Source of the DNA: Ceratopteris richardii
Lineage: Eukaryota > Streptophyta > Polypodiopsida > Polypodiales > Pteridaceae
DNA length: 64,000 nucleotides
Direction: 5' to 3'
Assembly: GCA_020310875.1 (NCBI GenBank)
Contig: CM035428.1
Span: 103,949,161-104,013,160, forward strand
Below are positions 21,230-32,934 of the stretch, piece by piece (positions within the stretch are counted from its first letter, which is position 1; every line of letters begins with the position of its first letter). Below the pieces are notes generated by a model, which worked only from the letters and a program-made list of their open reading frames with translations, was not told the DNA's origin and did not search any database. Both the position numbers and the translations under genes were made by a program.

Positions 21230-21738
21230 GGAGAGATGACTCTCCTCCTAACCTTATGCCTGTATATATAGCTGCTTGAATCAACGAGGACCACAAATGT
21301 AACTAGAGTCCACAAGTGCATGTGCAATCTCCTTCACTCCTTTCATATCTTCCACTATCTACTTGTGGTTGGAGTGATCTCGACCACTGCTTTAGCACCT
21401 TCCACTAGAGTCCACTAGGGGTTGGTGTATTGTCTTCTCGAGTTAAGTCCACTCGACTCAAGTTAACTCACCTTAACTTGAGTTAGAAAGCTCTAGATCT
21501 CCTTGGGCAAAACTCTCTCCCCATGCTCCTCATGGGGGTTGAACCCAAGACCTCCTCCTTCACAACCATGATACTCAAGCACTATGCTAAGTGGATTACT
21601 TGAATATGAGAGCACATGAACTTATGCTTTGGTCTACTCTCGAGATCTTTGGTCCTACAGACGAGTGACTAAACGGTATCCAATTTCAGATCTGTATGAA
21701 GCAGTTGAATCCCTAGACCATAGACCTACTTTATTACA
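21230..21738 (-). repeat. Reverse-oriented LTR copy 2, truncated at its 3' end
   Basis: Shares GAGATGACTCTCCT to TTTATTACA with copy 1, but lacks the last 30 or so bases (TGCAAGAGAATAAG...). It has an insertion around CTTGTGGTTGGAGTGATCTCG (21361-21400). Confidence 0.75.
21534..21590 (-). promoter_or_regulatory. tRNA-like A and B boxes inside LTR copy 2
   Basis: Minus strand: TAGCATAGTGC (21590-21580) and GGGTTCAACCCCC (21546-21534), at the same positions as in copy 1. The A box has lost one consensus G (AGTGC). The B box is at least as good as in copy 1. Confidence 0.5.
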
Positions 21739-23236
21739 TTCTTTCCCCCTTGGAAAAGATTTTCGTCTTCGAAAATAAAGCTATATATATAACCATAGGC
21801 AACCTACCCCCGAGCCTCATGTTCGAAAACTGGAAGAACATGGTCATGTTCTAAAACTAGAAGAACACATCTCATCTCTATGGTGGTATCCTTGCCCAAA
21901 TGCTTCAAAACAGTGTCTTGCTTTGCACCTTGATGAACTAGTCAAAGTACAAAGTAGGGAATGAATAATAAGGGTGGATCTAATGACATCCCTGGCCAAT
22001 TCCTAGTTTCTCGATGTGCAATCTAGGCACAAACATGTGAACTGGGTGGACTCAAGTTACTAGTCCATTCCTGGGCATGACTTGTGCATGAACTTAATAA
22101 CGAAGGCAGGATTCTTATCCCTCACAAAACTTTGAGAACTCTTGACTCACTTGAATTTGTTTTGGAGAACTTGAAGTTTTGTTGTCACAAACATCTAACT
22201 TAGATGTGTATATAATGGTGTACTTTAATCCAACGATTACTTGATTTTTCAACCTGATGAGAGGACTGCTTTGTCCTAATGAGTTTAAAAATCGTATGTA
22301 AACTGTAGGTGAAAGTTTACCATTTCGGTTGAGTCAACTATACTAACTTGACCATTTCAAATTCAAAATGGAAATTGTCCAACTTAGGACACTTTTCGCA
22401 AAGACTTTAACTGAAAGTTCTTGGGAATCGTCAATCTGATGAGCAATTCCTAACTTCTCTATTCTAGAGTATACTGGAATCTAGGAAATCTTTTATGCTA
22501 TAACTTGATGCAAACTCAAATAAATAAGTCCAATTAGACTTATTATCTTTTGAAGATTGAAAAGTTTCTTGTACATAACATCTATCTAGGATGTTCAATT
22601 TGGTTATCTGTTTCTAACCGGCCAACCTTGATCTTTTGCAAAAAGAATCAGATACCATGTCTGAGCCAATTCAAAAAGTTTTCTAAAGCAGAAAGAAATA
22701 ACTAAAACTCTGTACAACCAATTCAGACTTCAAAGACACGTAAACTTGCTATGAGTCAAAGTCTAGATGACTCAAGACTTTAACTTCTCAAAGGTCTATT
22801 TCAACACTGTAAAGAAATAAGTTGGATTCTCGAAAAGATTCGAAGCAAATCAAAAACATCACCCAACCACAAGATACTAGTGTGGTAACCAACATCAGTG
22901 TGTCGACCCACTGAGGTTCTGGTGACGAGATTTGTATTGAAATAATGCTTCACTTGAGACTAAGTTCAAGTTATATTCAGTCTTTCTGACTCCTTACTGG
23001 GAATGCAAATCTTTTGCATTTCTTTGATTCAAAAGAGTGAATTTACCAAGTTACACTAAAAACTTGGTGCTTGACTTAGTCAATCAAATCCTTGATTGAA
23101 AAGATCAACTCAAAGTCAAAGTCCAACTTTTTTTTAGAAATTTATCAAATATTTCTGATCGACAACACTTAAGCTTGAAGTGTTCTAAAAAGATCTTAGA
23201 AGTTACTTACTTCATATCTTCAATTTCCTTGAACTT

Positions 23237-24660
23237 GAAGTTTATCAACATATTGGATAGCTTTTGGATTGAAGAAGCTTTAAATATTAGAGACAAAGAA
23301 AATGGATCTTCTTCAAGGTCGACGAGATTCGATTCTTGCGGTTTGATTCAGAGCCAAATTGGGCAGCCACTAGGCTACAACCACTATACATTCAAGTGTA
23401 GTATTTATTCTCTACACATAAGTTTGGCTTGATCCGAGCCTTGAAGCCATCTTCCACCCGAATACTTCTTTTGAGAAGCTATCTTCGACCTGAATTAGAA
23501 TCTAGAACTTCCTTGAGAAGAACAAAGGAAGAATGAAGCAAGCTCTTGATCAAAGGGTTCAGTTCTTGATCTCTAATCACTAAGGAAGATGTTTTTTCCA
23601 AAGGACCAGAGGATGGACAAAGCTATGATCAAAGCTAAGTATTTTCCAGTTTCTACTTGGACTTAATGCTTGATTTATCTTGTTTTCATTATTCTACACT
23701 TAATCCTAGATGCACATTGAAATAGCCAAGATTTCAATCGATTAAGTCTAGATTAGGATAATGAAACCATCCACTTCTCATTTCAAGCATTAGTTTGCAT
23801 TAGGGAAAGACTTGATTTAAAAAAGGATCCTTATGCATCAAAGAATTTATGTCGGTAGTTTAATTCTAGATTTCCTTTCCATTGAGTAAGCTTTTTATTG
23901 CACCACAAGGATATGTTTTTATATCATAGTGCATTAGGACAAAGGAAAGGATATACGTGCATCAAGATTGCATGATATAAATTCTTAGTACAAGGAAAAG
24001 TCATGCATCAAGCTCATGCATGATTGTCGCATTATTTTTTGGGCATGCAAAGAACAGACTCCAAGTCAAGCTGGATCACTAGGTCTACCGAAGATTGTTC
24101 AAATATGGATCCCAAAGAAACTGATTGCTACTCAACCCTCAAGAACGCAAATATGGATTCCCAAATCAACTATGCAAACGGAGGAAACTAAACTGAAGAC
24201 ACCAGTACAGAGGAAGGATCCATCCAAAATGAAGTCCAAGGAGCAAGAAAGACACAATAACCTAAAATTGCAGAAACAAGAGCACTCAAAGAAATCAACT
24301 CAAAAATATGTATGGCGAGCAAAGAAGAATCACAATACAACAGCTACACAAATCACAAGAGGAGACAAAGTTGCAATAAAAAACAACAAAATAAAGCTGA
24401 TTTGGATATCCAAATCCCTACCGCCAGCAACTTCTTCTTGCACACATCTTGAGTTCCTTACACCTCGAACGTGCATGATAATACCACATTACAAGGCCAT
24501 GCATTCGGCACATAATTATTCTTCTACTTATTAGTGATGCAGATTTCCCTCCCAGGGAATAGGAGAACACTCTTACACGAACCTCGAAGAAAATACTTAA
24601 AAATAAAATAAAGCTTAGGCTATTTACTAACATTTCTGTTTTCTTTCAACAAAAATAATA
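23237..24660. other. Unassigned stretch with one 172-codon ORF
   Basis: No match to copy 1. An open frame at 24016-24534 (+) begins MHDCRIIFWACKEQTP and contains the short phrase [I/V]W[I/V]PK or a variant four times (VQIWIPKK, TQIWIPKS, KYVWRAKK, KLIWISKS). It has a Lys/Gln-rich middle. Such WxPK phrases occur in retrotransposon polyproteins, but I cannot assign it. 23237-24015 shows no coding potential. Confidence 0.35.
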
Positions 24661-24670
24661 ATAAATCAAG

Positions 24671-27600
24671 ATGAATCCCACGTATTGCATTCCTTACACA
24701 CACGGGGAAGGACGACACAAGCCACTCGGAGAATTGTTCGATTTATGGCGACTAAATGGAAGATAAGTGATGCAATCACTTTGACGCTGATTGTGGTGCA
24801 TTTCAAGTGGAGATGGCTTTAGAAGATTCTGAAGCAACCATTCAAGATGAGGTGTTAGAATTTTCGTTGCAGGGTGTGACCAAGGTCAAAGGTCACTAGT
24901 TCCGTGAAGATCAACCTGTGGGTGATTATCTTTTCTTAGTAACCATCAAGATCATGGACACAGATCATCACTTTCCAGTTATGTCTCAAGATTTCAAGGT
25001 TCTCCATGAGCTTACAAGAACTCTGGACACAATGACAAAAGCTGGAATTCAGAAATATTTTTAGTTACCCATTTACAAGCCTGACTTCCAAAAATGCACT
25101 CAGGTAATGAATACCTTACAACTAGCCCTGCATAACCCCTTAGTGCCAGAGGCAAAGGTACTAGACGCAACATGAGAATGGGTGATTATACAATTCATGC
25201 ATGACTTAATTAAAGAAGCTTTTGGCTAGGAAAAAGATGGAACCACTGATTTGAAGGATGAACCCCGCGAAGCCAAAACTCGGACTTTTTTGGACATCAA
25301 TTGCCCGGACATAGAAGATGAGGTCCTCCTCATTCATCAACATTTTTGTTTTCCCAATATGAATCATTACACCACCCCACAAAAAATCATCGTACAACTT
25401 TTATCCCATGCTATCAAGCAGATTTTGAACCAGGTGAACGTGATGCCATACATCCAGGAGCGTCTCTTTGAAGCTAAAATGCAGTGGAAACAGAAGAAAT
25501 TCTTAAATGGAAGTATTGCATTAACAATCCTCATTTACCATGCACTAGGAATCTGAGGGAACCTGACTAAGATGCCTACATCCTCCGAAATGGCAAAGTA
25601 TGCAAAGATGGCCACTGTACCACGGAAGAGGAGAGAACTAAATTTGGAAGAGGCAGTAGAGACCAGTTCTGAGAGGAACAAAAAGATTCTGAAAAATGAT
25701 GAAAGGAGAAGAATCACTTCCTACTCTCGAAAGAGGGCATGTCCTGCCAAAGACCAAACTTGAAGATTCAAAGCCTATTACAGAGGTAGAGTTGCAAAAA
25801 GCATTAGAAGCAACTCACCAGTATATGGGAGGTCAAGTCAGTCAACCAATACAAGGGCATCATTACCATTAATCCCATAAAGACATTCCTTAAAGAAAGA
25901 ATTTATTGAAGTCCAACACCTATAAAGAGCTGGGATTAACAACCTCCAGTTCATCCTCAGAAGCTAAAGAAGATCAAGAGACATCTGTGATGAATATAGA
26001 CATTAAAAGTGATTCAAAAGATGATGGTAATTGGGAGGAATTGAATCAAGTCACGGATGACTTTGGAGTGGAAGGTACCAAGATAAACCAAACTCCTTAT
26101 GAAACTAACAAGGACACAACAAGGCAAGAACCACCTAAAGAAGGGATTCGTGTGTTCAAAATGAATGAAGAGACGAACATTCAAATCACAGAAACTCACT
26201 TAGATGGAGAGACCCCAGTAAAGAGACCAAAGGAAGAGAAAGAACAAGAAGAAGTGGAGGAACATGAGCCATTCACACCAATCAGGGTTGTAGCAAAACT
26301 CTCTCCATTAGATGTCACTTTTCAAGGCAGTGCTACAAAACTGACCACGAATGAAGAAGAGGAAAGAGACAGAGAAGTACACCTTTAGATAAGACAACCC
26401 CACAATGAAACCATCCATGTGGAACAAGGCAAATATGTTCAAATAGGGGAAGAACCAAGTATCCCCAAAACATGGTTAAATGTGGATGTAGCTCAATTAA
26501 AGCCCATAGTGAAGCAAATGATACAAACGACTATGGACACACAAAAACAAACGCTAGAAGCAAATGCAGACTATGACAATTCTATGAGAGAGAGAAGCCA
26601 ATTCCAGGTAATGAGTGAAAACTTGTATGGATGATTAATTCAAGTCAAAAGACACTCTCGGCCAAGGAAGTAGAAGCTCAAAAAGCCAAGGACAAATGCA
26701 CCATGCTAACGATGGAAAACAAGAAGCTCCAAGATCAACTCAAAGAGCTACAAAGTAAATATGAAGTAGGTGAAGCGAAAAAAGCAAGAATGAATGCGAG
26801 AAGTAAGCTGCTTGAAACTCAAATCAAAGTATATATGGAAGAAGTAGACAATTTAAGAAATAGAAATAAAGAACTTATGACTGCCATCCTTCGCAACCAA
26901 CCCATAGAAGCACAAGCAGCTACCACAAGCGACACAAAGGCATTGGAAGATCGAATCGCGAAGTATGAAGATAAGCTGAAACAAGAGCAAGCTATCAGAG
27001 AAGAATGGGAAAGAAAGTATATGCATGACACTAACGAACTCCGAAAACGATGAAAATTGGCTGAAGGTAAACTTCTTGTGGTATATAAGGAAAACATCGA
27101 TCAAATAGTTTCCATATGAAATGAACTTCTCACTGCCAAAGAAGCACTAACAAAGGCCACCACTGAAATCAAAGAAAAGGATGAACTCATTGCAAAATTA
27201 GAAGCTAAAACAACACAACAGGCAACAGTGGGGACACTAGTAGTTCCAAGCTCCAAAGAGACTACTGTGGAGACTGAGGTACGTCCTCTTTCTCCTCCCA
27301 TGCATGATTCACCTATCAAGGAGGGTGCAAAGAAAAACATTGAACAAAGTGATCGAACTATTGTAGAACTAAGCCGACAGGAGAAGGCATTACTTGCGTC
27401 CCAACTTACAGAACAATTTGAAGATCAAGTGATTAAAGTAATGAAAGATGCACAAATAGAGAATAAAAGCCTCGAGAAAATTTTGCAGCCATTCAATATA
27501 CCTTACGGCTTGCCAAAAGAAGAAACGCGACAATATATCAAGAAAGTGACTAATGAAGAACAAGATCAGGATCTACAATTCAATTTACAGACATTTACGT

Positions 27601-28433
27601 ATACAGAGGCCGAGTTTGACAAAGGAGATCGGATTTTGAGGCGCAAATTTTTAGAAATGAATCCAACTTTATGGGTACATTGGGAAGAAGCACCATATGT
27701 ACTTCAAGTGAATCCTGGTTTTTGCCGAGTCCCGTGAAGACATACCTGGACTCATTTTTGGGAAGCACAGTGTGAAGGTACATTAAATAATCAATGGCTA
27801 AATTATCCATTACTGCCTAGTCCTCGACGAAACTATCTACCAACCGAAGAGTACATGGTCAAGACCAAAGAATTTTGGCTATCCAGACATGCCAAAATGC
27901 CAGATTTAACTATCAAAATAAATAAGATATTGAGCTTGCTCCTCACAGTTCTAAAGGTATTCAAACATGTGCAGTATACATTTTTAAATTTTATCGGCAT
28001 TAATCAAGGAGCATATGCTTTAGTTTTCGATTTATCTACAACTCGAGACAAACTTACGATTATGGCACTATATTCACGTCTCATATTCCTTCCGAGTCCA
28101 TACATGCAGACCTTTGAGAAAGCGTTTTTTATAGGGTTTTTTGAGATGGACTCAGAAATTTTTATGAAGATCACCTCCAACTTAAATGTGAGACTGGTAG
28201 CCTATGAGCTGAGTTTCTTTGCAGATCATAGACAAGCACTAGATGATGGAGTCAAATCATCTCAATGGCATGAACTAATGGTATGTGAAGTTAATTTGCT
28301 AAATCATAGAGAGCAAAAAGTGATTCAAACGTACTCACACCGCCGGATTCTAAAACCAGTCAGGGACTACAGAGTTCAGGAGGGGGGTGGTGTTGAGGGA
28401 GAGTCAAGCAGAAAGAAAAGACGAAGAAGATAA
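24671..28433 (+). pseudogene. Additional 3' ORF of the gypsy element (Tat-like aORF), degenerate
   Basis: A long protein-coding region between pol and the 3' LTR, read through several stops and frame changes. N-terminal part (about 24671-25560): MNPTYCIPYTHGEG, VMSQDFKVLHELTRTLDTM, MNHYTTPQKIIVQLLSHAI. Middle (25572-26640): acidic, Lys/Glu-rich. Coiled coil (26631-27200): ENKKLQDQLKELQSKYE, then KALEDRIAKYEDKLKQEQ. C-terminal part (27228-28433): TLWVHWEEAPYVLQVNPGF, FWLSRHAKMPDLTIKINKIL, FLNFIGINQGAYALVFDLST, ending in the basic tail SSRKKRRRR. Extra ORFs at this place are known in Tat/Ogre-type elements, with unknown function. The C-terminal 190 codons are open and look well kept. Confidence 0.6.
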
Positions 28434-29783
28434 AGACAAAAGCTTCATTAAATAGAATATATATGAAGACATATCTTTGTAGGAAGCCCCGCAGGGACAC
28501 ACAAAATCCATCTCTGCACAGAGCCCCGCAGGGGCACACAACAGTGGGAAGTATGCAACAGGCAAGGATGGATCAAGGCCAGCAATTACCCATGAAGAAG
28601 TGCAAGAAGATATCCGGCAGATTCCGAGCCCCGGAAGGTGCATCAACCTCTTGATCTTCAGGAGGTCCAGATCGAAGGCTGTAAACCCTGACCTTCACAC
28701 CGTCCACTGGTTGCGTGCACGAGAGCCCGACTTAACACAGCAACCTAGATTTAAAGAGGTTATTGGTGAGGTATACTACAAATCTATTGTAGTCCATCTC
28801 CACTAGTTGCATATGGAAAGAAAAGAATATGCCAAAACCAATGCAACAGGCTTATGGACGATCAAGAAGCAAAGCCTGTCAAGGGACGACACAGAAAAAG
28901 AGGGGGAGAGTGTTGAAGAGCAGAGAAGAGCAGAGGAAGAGAAAAAGAAGGGCCCCAAAATTTTTCGATTTGGACACTTTATTTTTGTAACCTAGTCATT
29001 TTGTAATATATTTTCCGATGTAAATGCACTACAAGAGTCCTCTAAATGCATATCCATAGATATTTGTATCATTACCCTTAATAGGGAATTAGTCTTTTAG
29101 TCAATAAAGTGCTGATCTCTTGTGTGAAAGGACCATTATTTAGGGCACAGGTATATAAGTCATTTTGTGACTCTTTGTAAAGATTTTTTGCCATTGTGAG
29201 AATCAAGAGCACAGAATTTCGAATTTGTGTCTTCTCCTCTCTGTATCTTTTTTCTTGTGAGCTTGCATGCATGTATGTGGCTTGAAAAGAGTGCTTTGAA
29301 GTGTTGTCTATCCATGGTAGTGCTTGTTTGCTGTTGGTAATGTGTGTGTGAAGTGTTGGAAGTACTGAAGCGTAGGTAGGTCATTCTCGCGGCTCAGTAT
29401 TTTGCTCATAGTTTGAAGAAGAAGTGTCAGAATTGAGTGAAAATACCACCATTGGATGCGTCTTCTCGAGAGCTTCGAAACGAACCTGCTATTTAAATAT
29501 ATTCCGAGCTTGGAGTTGAGAGAAAAGCTCAATTTACTGTTGGCTTCTGCTCTAGGTATCGCGACACCATAGCCGACTATGAAAGCTTTGAATGTGATAG
29601 TTTACACTTGATTGCACCTTTGTTAGTTCACATTTGCATTGACCGTCATTGGAATGCATATCTTCATACACTCGGTTAGGTTAAGATACTTATTGGATTG
29701 ATGATTAAAGCGTGTAATCCAAAATATATGCACTTGCAGAGGATAGAGGTATAGTCTCTTTCTCCCCAAGTCTAGCTCACCAA
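28389..29783 (+). repeat. Gypsy 3' LTR
   Basis: Follows the polypurine tract AGGAGGGGGGTGG and begins TGTTGAGG. Its end (29620-29775) matches the 5' LTR remnant. It holds two copies of a GCCCCGCAGGG(G/A)C hairpin-like palindrome at about 28486 and 28524. The last 25 or so bases present in the 5' LTR (TAACTCGATACTTAGG...) are missing, because an inverted LTR piece joins here. An alternative LTR start is TGTTGAAGAG at about 28910, which would leave 28389-28771 as a separate repeat. Confidence 0.65.
29152..29159 (+). promoter_or_regulatory. Candidate TATA box of the gypsy LTR
   Basis: TATATAAG in the middle of the 3' LTR, in a suitable place for a U3/R promoter. The call rests on the motif and its position only. 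Confidence 0.45.
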
Positions 29784-29784
29784 T

Positions 29785-30160
29785 AAACTCTTTAAATCTA
29801 GGTTGTTGTGTTAAGTCGGGCTGCCACACACACAACCAGTGGAAGGTGTGAAGGTCTGGGTTTACAGCCTTCGATCTAGACCTTCCGAAGATCAAGAGGT
29901 TGAAGCACCTTCCGGGGCTCGGGATCTGCCGGATATCTTCTTGCACGTCTTCATGGGTAATTGCTTGCCTTGATCCGTCCTTGCCTGTTGCGTACTTCCC
30001 ACTGTTGTGTGCCCCTATGGGGCTCTGTGCAGAGATGGATGTTGTGTGCCCCTGCGGGGCTTCCTACAGAGATATGTCTTCAGATATATTCTATTTAATG
30101 AAGCTTCTGTCTTGATCTTCTTCGTCTTTTCTTTCTGCTTGACTCTGCCTCAACACCTTG
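29785..30160 (-). repeat. Inverted copy of the first part of the LTR (foldback arm)
   Basis: The reverse complement of 29785-30160 aligns end to end with 28388-28771. It starts at the same TGTTGAGG and ends at the same TTATTGGTGAG, with scattered differences (for example GGTGCATCAACC versus GGTGCTTCAACC). The two arms of about 375 bp are separated by about 1.0 kb. LINE A sequence resumes immediately after the arm. Confidence 0.88.
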
Positions 30161-32927
30161 GCTGGGTCATCTCGATGATTTTAGTGTTGGGGGAAAAGCG
30201 ATATGGGTTTTTGACCTTGTATGCCCAGAACCATGAGAGTGCTCGTGCCATTTTTTGGTCTCAGATCAGTGACGTTATTCCATATGCTGACGCTTGGTGT
30301 GTTGTGGGTGACTTCAACATGATTGAAGCACTTGAGGATCGACAGGGGGCAGCTAGACCACCATGCATGGTTCTCAGTTTTAGGCTTGGGAAAGACTTTG
30401 TTTATCCTTGAGATTGCGAGATGTATGGCACATTGAGGGTTTTACCAAAGAGAGGGACAACATTTTTCTGGCTCTGAGAGGAGGATTGGAGGGATGAATC
30501 TCTACGAGATTGATCGTTGCACATGTTAGTGATGTATTTGCTGATTGTAGTTGTAGTACCATAATTGTGGTGGTTCTTGCTTTTCTAACCATGCCCCTGT
30601 GGTTATTGAATTTGTTGAGGGGGATTCCATTGACCCCATGGTGATGTGGATTCTTGAGAAGGTGTAGCTTGATGGATGCTTGACCGATTAGATTGATTGG
30701 ATTTGGTCTCGGTTGGCTTGGCATGAGGGATGTCGGGTTGACTCCTTTGCAACTTGCTTACAGATGCTCAATGGTTTTTTAGATGAAGCCAGTAGCTAGC
30801 GACTTGCTCGGATCCGAGAGAGCGAGCATTGCCTCCATAGAGGCATTGCCCTCCTTCAGAGGCTCTTGGAGGGCTATCTTGGCTCTGAGTGGACGGGCTC
30901 GAAACTTGCCCAAGCTCAGAAGGAGCCGAGGGAAGTTGAAGATAGATGTTCGGCCTTTCTTCATCACAGACACGCCGTGCAGTGGCCATGGATCGATGAC
31001 TTCATGTGGGGAGAGTTCGTCTTGGTGGTTCGCTTCTGCCAGTCACAAGGTGGGATGAGACAGCTATGTCAAATTGATGGGTCCTAGGCTTTTTGAGCTC
31101 AGGGAGCTGCATAAGATTGCCACTTAGCTCTACTGTACTCTAATGTCTGAGTAGACTCTCTCTACTGTACTCTTATGTCTCAGAAGACTCCATTGAAGAC
31201 TTGGCAAGAGAGCAAGAGGTGTGTATTGGAGCATGTGCAGTGATCAGTGATTGGTGAGATGTAGCTTGTAGGCCATGCTTCTGGCCCCTTTTATTAATAC
31301 TGAGCTCTTTGATGCATTGCATGATTTGGCTAGGGACAACTGTCCCGATGATGGTCTTTCCCCCAGTTTCTTTATCAGGTACTGGGGGCTCCTTGGGGAT
31401 GGGATCTATCTTGCGTTCTAGGAGTTCATGGAGGGGGGACACGTTCCTTAGGTGCTCAGTAAGGGTTTGATTTTCCTGATCCCTAAGAAGGGTGGGCAGT
31501 TGTATGATACTAGACGCTGTAGTCCGATTACTCTTCTCAACTTGACCTACAAAATCCTTGCGAAGGCTCTAAGTTCGAGACTCCAACTTCTCCTTGAGTC
31601 CTTGAGTCATCCAACTCAGACTCGTTTTGTCAAGGATCATAGTATCCTTGACAATAGCTTCATTTTCTCGAAAGCTTTTTCCCTTGCCTGGATGCGGGAT
31701 GAGCCTCTTGCTCTGCTTCTATTAGATTTTGAGAAAGCCTATGATTGAGTTTATTGGGCTTTTCTCGAGGACACTATGCTCTGTATGCGCTTTCTTGATC
31801 GCTGGATAAGGGGGTTGTCTCCTTATACCGATTGGCCCATAGTCCAATGGAGGGTGGTAGGGGGGAGAGGTTTAGCATTTCGCGGTCGGTGCCGAAGGGC
31901 TCTCTATTAGCCCCTATGTCGTTTTTCTTCTTTGCTGAGGCCATGAGCGCATTCTTGGCTGTGGAGGATACTCGACTTCAAGGTATTCATCTCTAAGTTA
32001 GGGATGAGATGCTTTTGGATGCTCAGTTTGCTCATGACATGATCATTTAGTTGCAAGGTAAAGAGGCCAATATGAATAGCTTTTAGCATGCTTTGGCACG
32101 ATTATGTGATGCTTCTGGTGCCAAAATCAACTGGCACAAGTCCTTCGGATTTTGGGTTGGTTCGGATGCTCTCCTTGGCTGGAGCTCCTATGAGTAGTTC
32201 TAGTGGATCCCTCCTGGAAGGGGAGTTGGACACGGTGCTAGGTTGGTCTTGATCTCAAATCTCTCCTCTCCTCTTGACCAAGCTTTTGCATTGGAGCACT
32301 TCCAGTTTATCTTTAGTTGGGAGGGTTGTGGTGGCTAACCAGGTTCTCGCTACAATGTGGTATGTCACCTCTTTCTAGACCTTTTTGAGCTCCTATATTA
32401 GCCAAATTCGCAAGCTAATAAGGAACTTCTTATGATCTTGTAGAGATGGTAGCCTTGCTACTCTGGCTGGGGCTGAGTCTTGGCGGCATGGTGGGCTCAC
32501 ACATGAGTTCCTCTTGTCCTTCTCGCATTGGATTTGGAGAGCCCAAGAGTCTCGAGGGGTTATCCTCTTTCAGTGGTTGGTGGCCCATAGTAGCATTGCT
32601 ATTGGCACTTGATTGAGTTATGGGAGAAGGCCTATGGCACGTCCTAGAGGCGGCTCCCCTTTCTTCACCTCTGGAAGAAGGGTCCCTTCTTTACCGTTCA
32701 CTAGGGTGATAGATCCATTGGAGTTACCGGCCACTTGCTTGGCTCTCCTCCCCCCCCCCCCCCCCCCCCCCCCCCGAAAACATTTCCTCTCCTAGGAGCT
32801 AGTTTCATCGTAGTTCTTTTGATGGACCGTTGGGGTGAGTTGTCCCCCTTGTCACTTGCTTGTTGGATTGTAAGCCCTATGGGTGCTCTTTGTTAACTAA
32901 TGAAAGGATCTTTTTGTGGAAAAAAAG
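30161..32927 (+). pseudogene. LINE A (L1-type) ORF2: endonuclease and reverse transcriptase, degenerate
   Basis: 3' part of the LINE in the hydrolase exon. The endonuclease end reads AWCVVGDFNMIEALEDRQG (about 30295-30350). The RT reads LSKGLIFLIPKKGGQLYDTR, YKILAKALSSRLQ, TRFVKDHSILDN and LLLDFEKAYD (31455-31748). The YADD-box equivalent is FAHDMII (about 32027-32045), with the first catalytic Asp of the pair changed to His. It continues LCDASGAKINWHKSFGFWVG and GRVVVANQVLATMWY. Many stops are present. A run of 26 C lies at 32750-32775. The element ends in a seven-A tail at 32920-32926, followed by the second copy of GGTCACA. Confidence 0.82.
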
Positions 32928-32934
32928 GGTCACA

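Larger units (their letters stand above)
18571..24660 (-). mobile_element. Gypsy-derived non-coding block (LARD-like), tandemly repeated, inserted in the integrase
   Basis: On the minus strand, two copies of the same 3' module occur. Each has about 1.5 kb of internal DNA, the pol-end signature (IFEDENLFQGG, bases about 19072-19110; a degenerate copy near 21750), a G-rich polypurine tract, then an LTR starting TGTAATAAAGTA. The modules cover 18571-about 20613 and about 21230-23236, with 20614-21229 between them. The pol-end signature is typical of Tekay/Del chromoviruses. No other coding sequence of gag or pol is visible, so this is a large non-autonomous derivative that has been duplicated. 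A 5' LTR and a target duplication are not seen. The right boundary (about 24660) is approximate. Confidence 0.68.
5955..30160 (+). mobile_element. Ty3/gypsy (Tat-like) element nested in LINE A
   Basis: The element spans LTR remnant, PBS, leader, gag, protease, RT, RNase H, integrase, an extra 3' ORF, a polypurine tract and the 3' LTR, all on the plus strand, with two later insertions. A Tat-type lineage is suggested by the TGGCGCCGTTGC primer site and by a long additional coding region between pol and the 3' LTR. The 5' LTR keeps only its last 200 bases. The 3' LTR is followed by a reversed partial LTR copy. About 153 aligned bases shared by the two LTR ends differ at about 14 positions by hand count, so this is an older insertion than the copia element inside it. 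Confidence 0.83.

Noticed and set aside
5153..32927. Interpretation of the gap as a natural 27.8-kb intron
   Set aside because: The possible splice sites (AAG/GTCACA and AAAAAG/GG) would break the reading frame, while the duplication GGTCACA next to an A-tail explains both ends as a LINE insertion.
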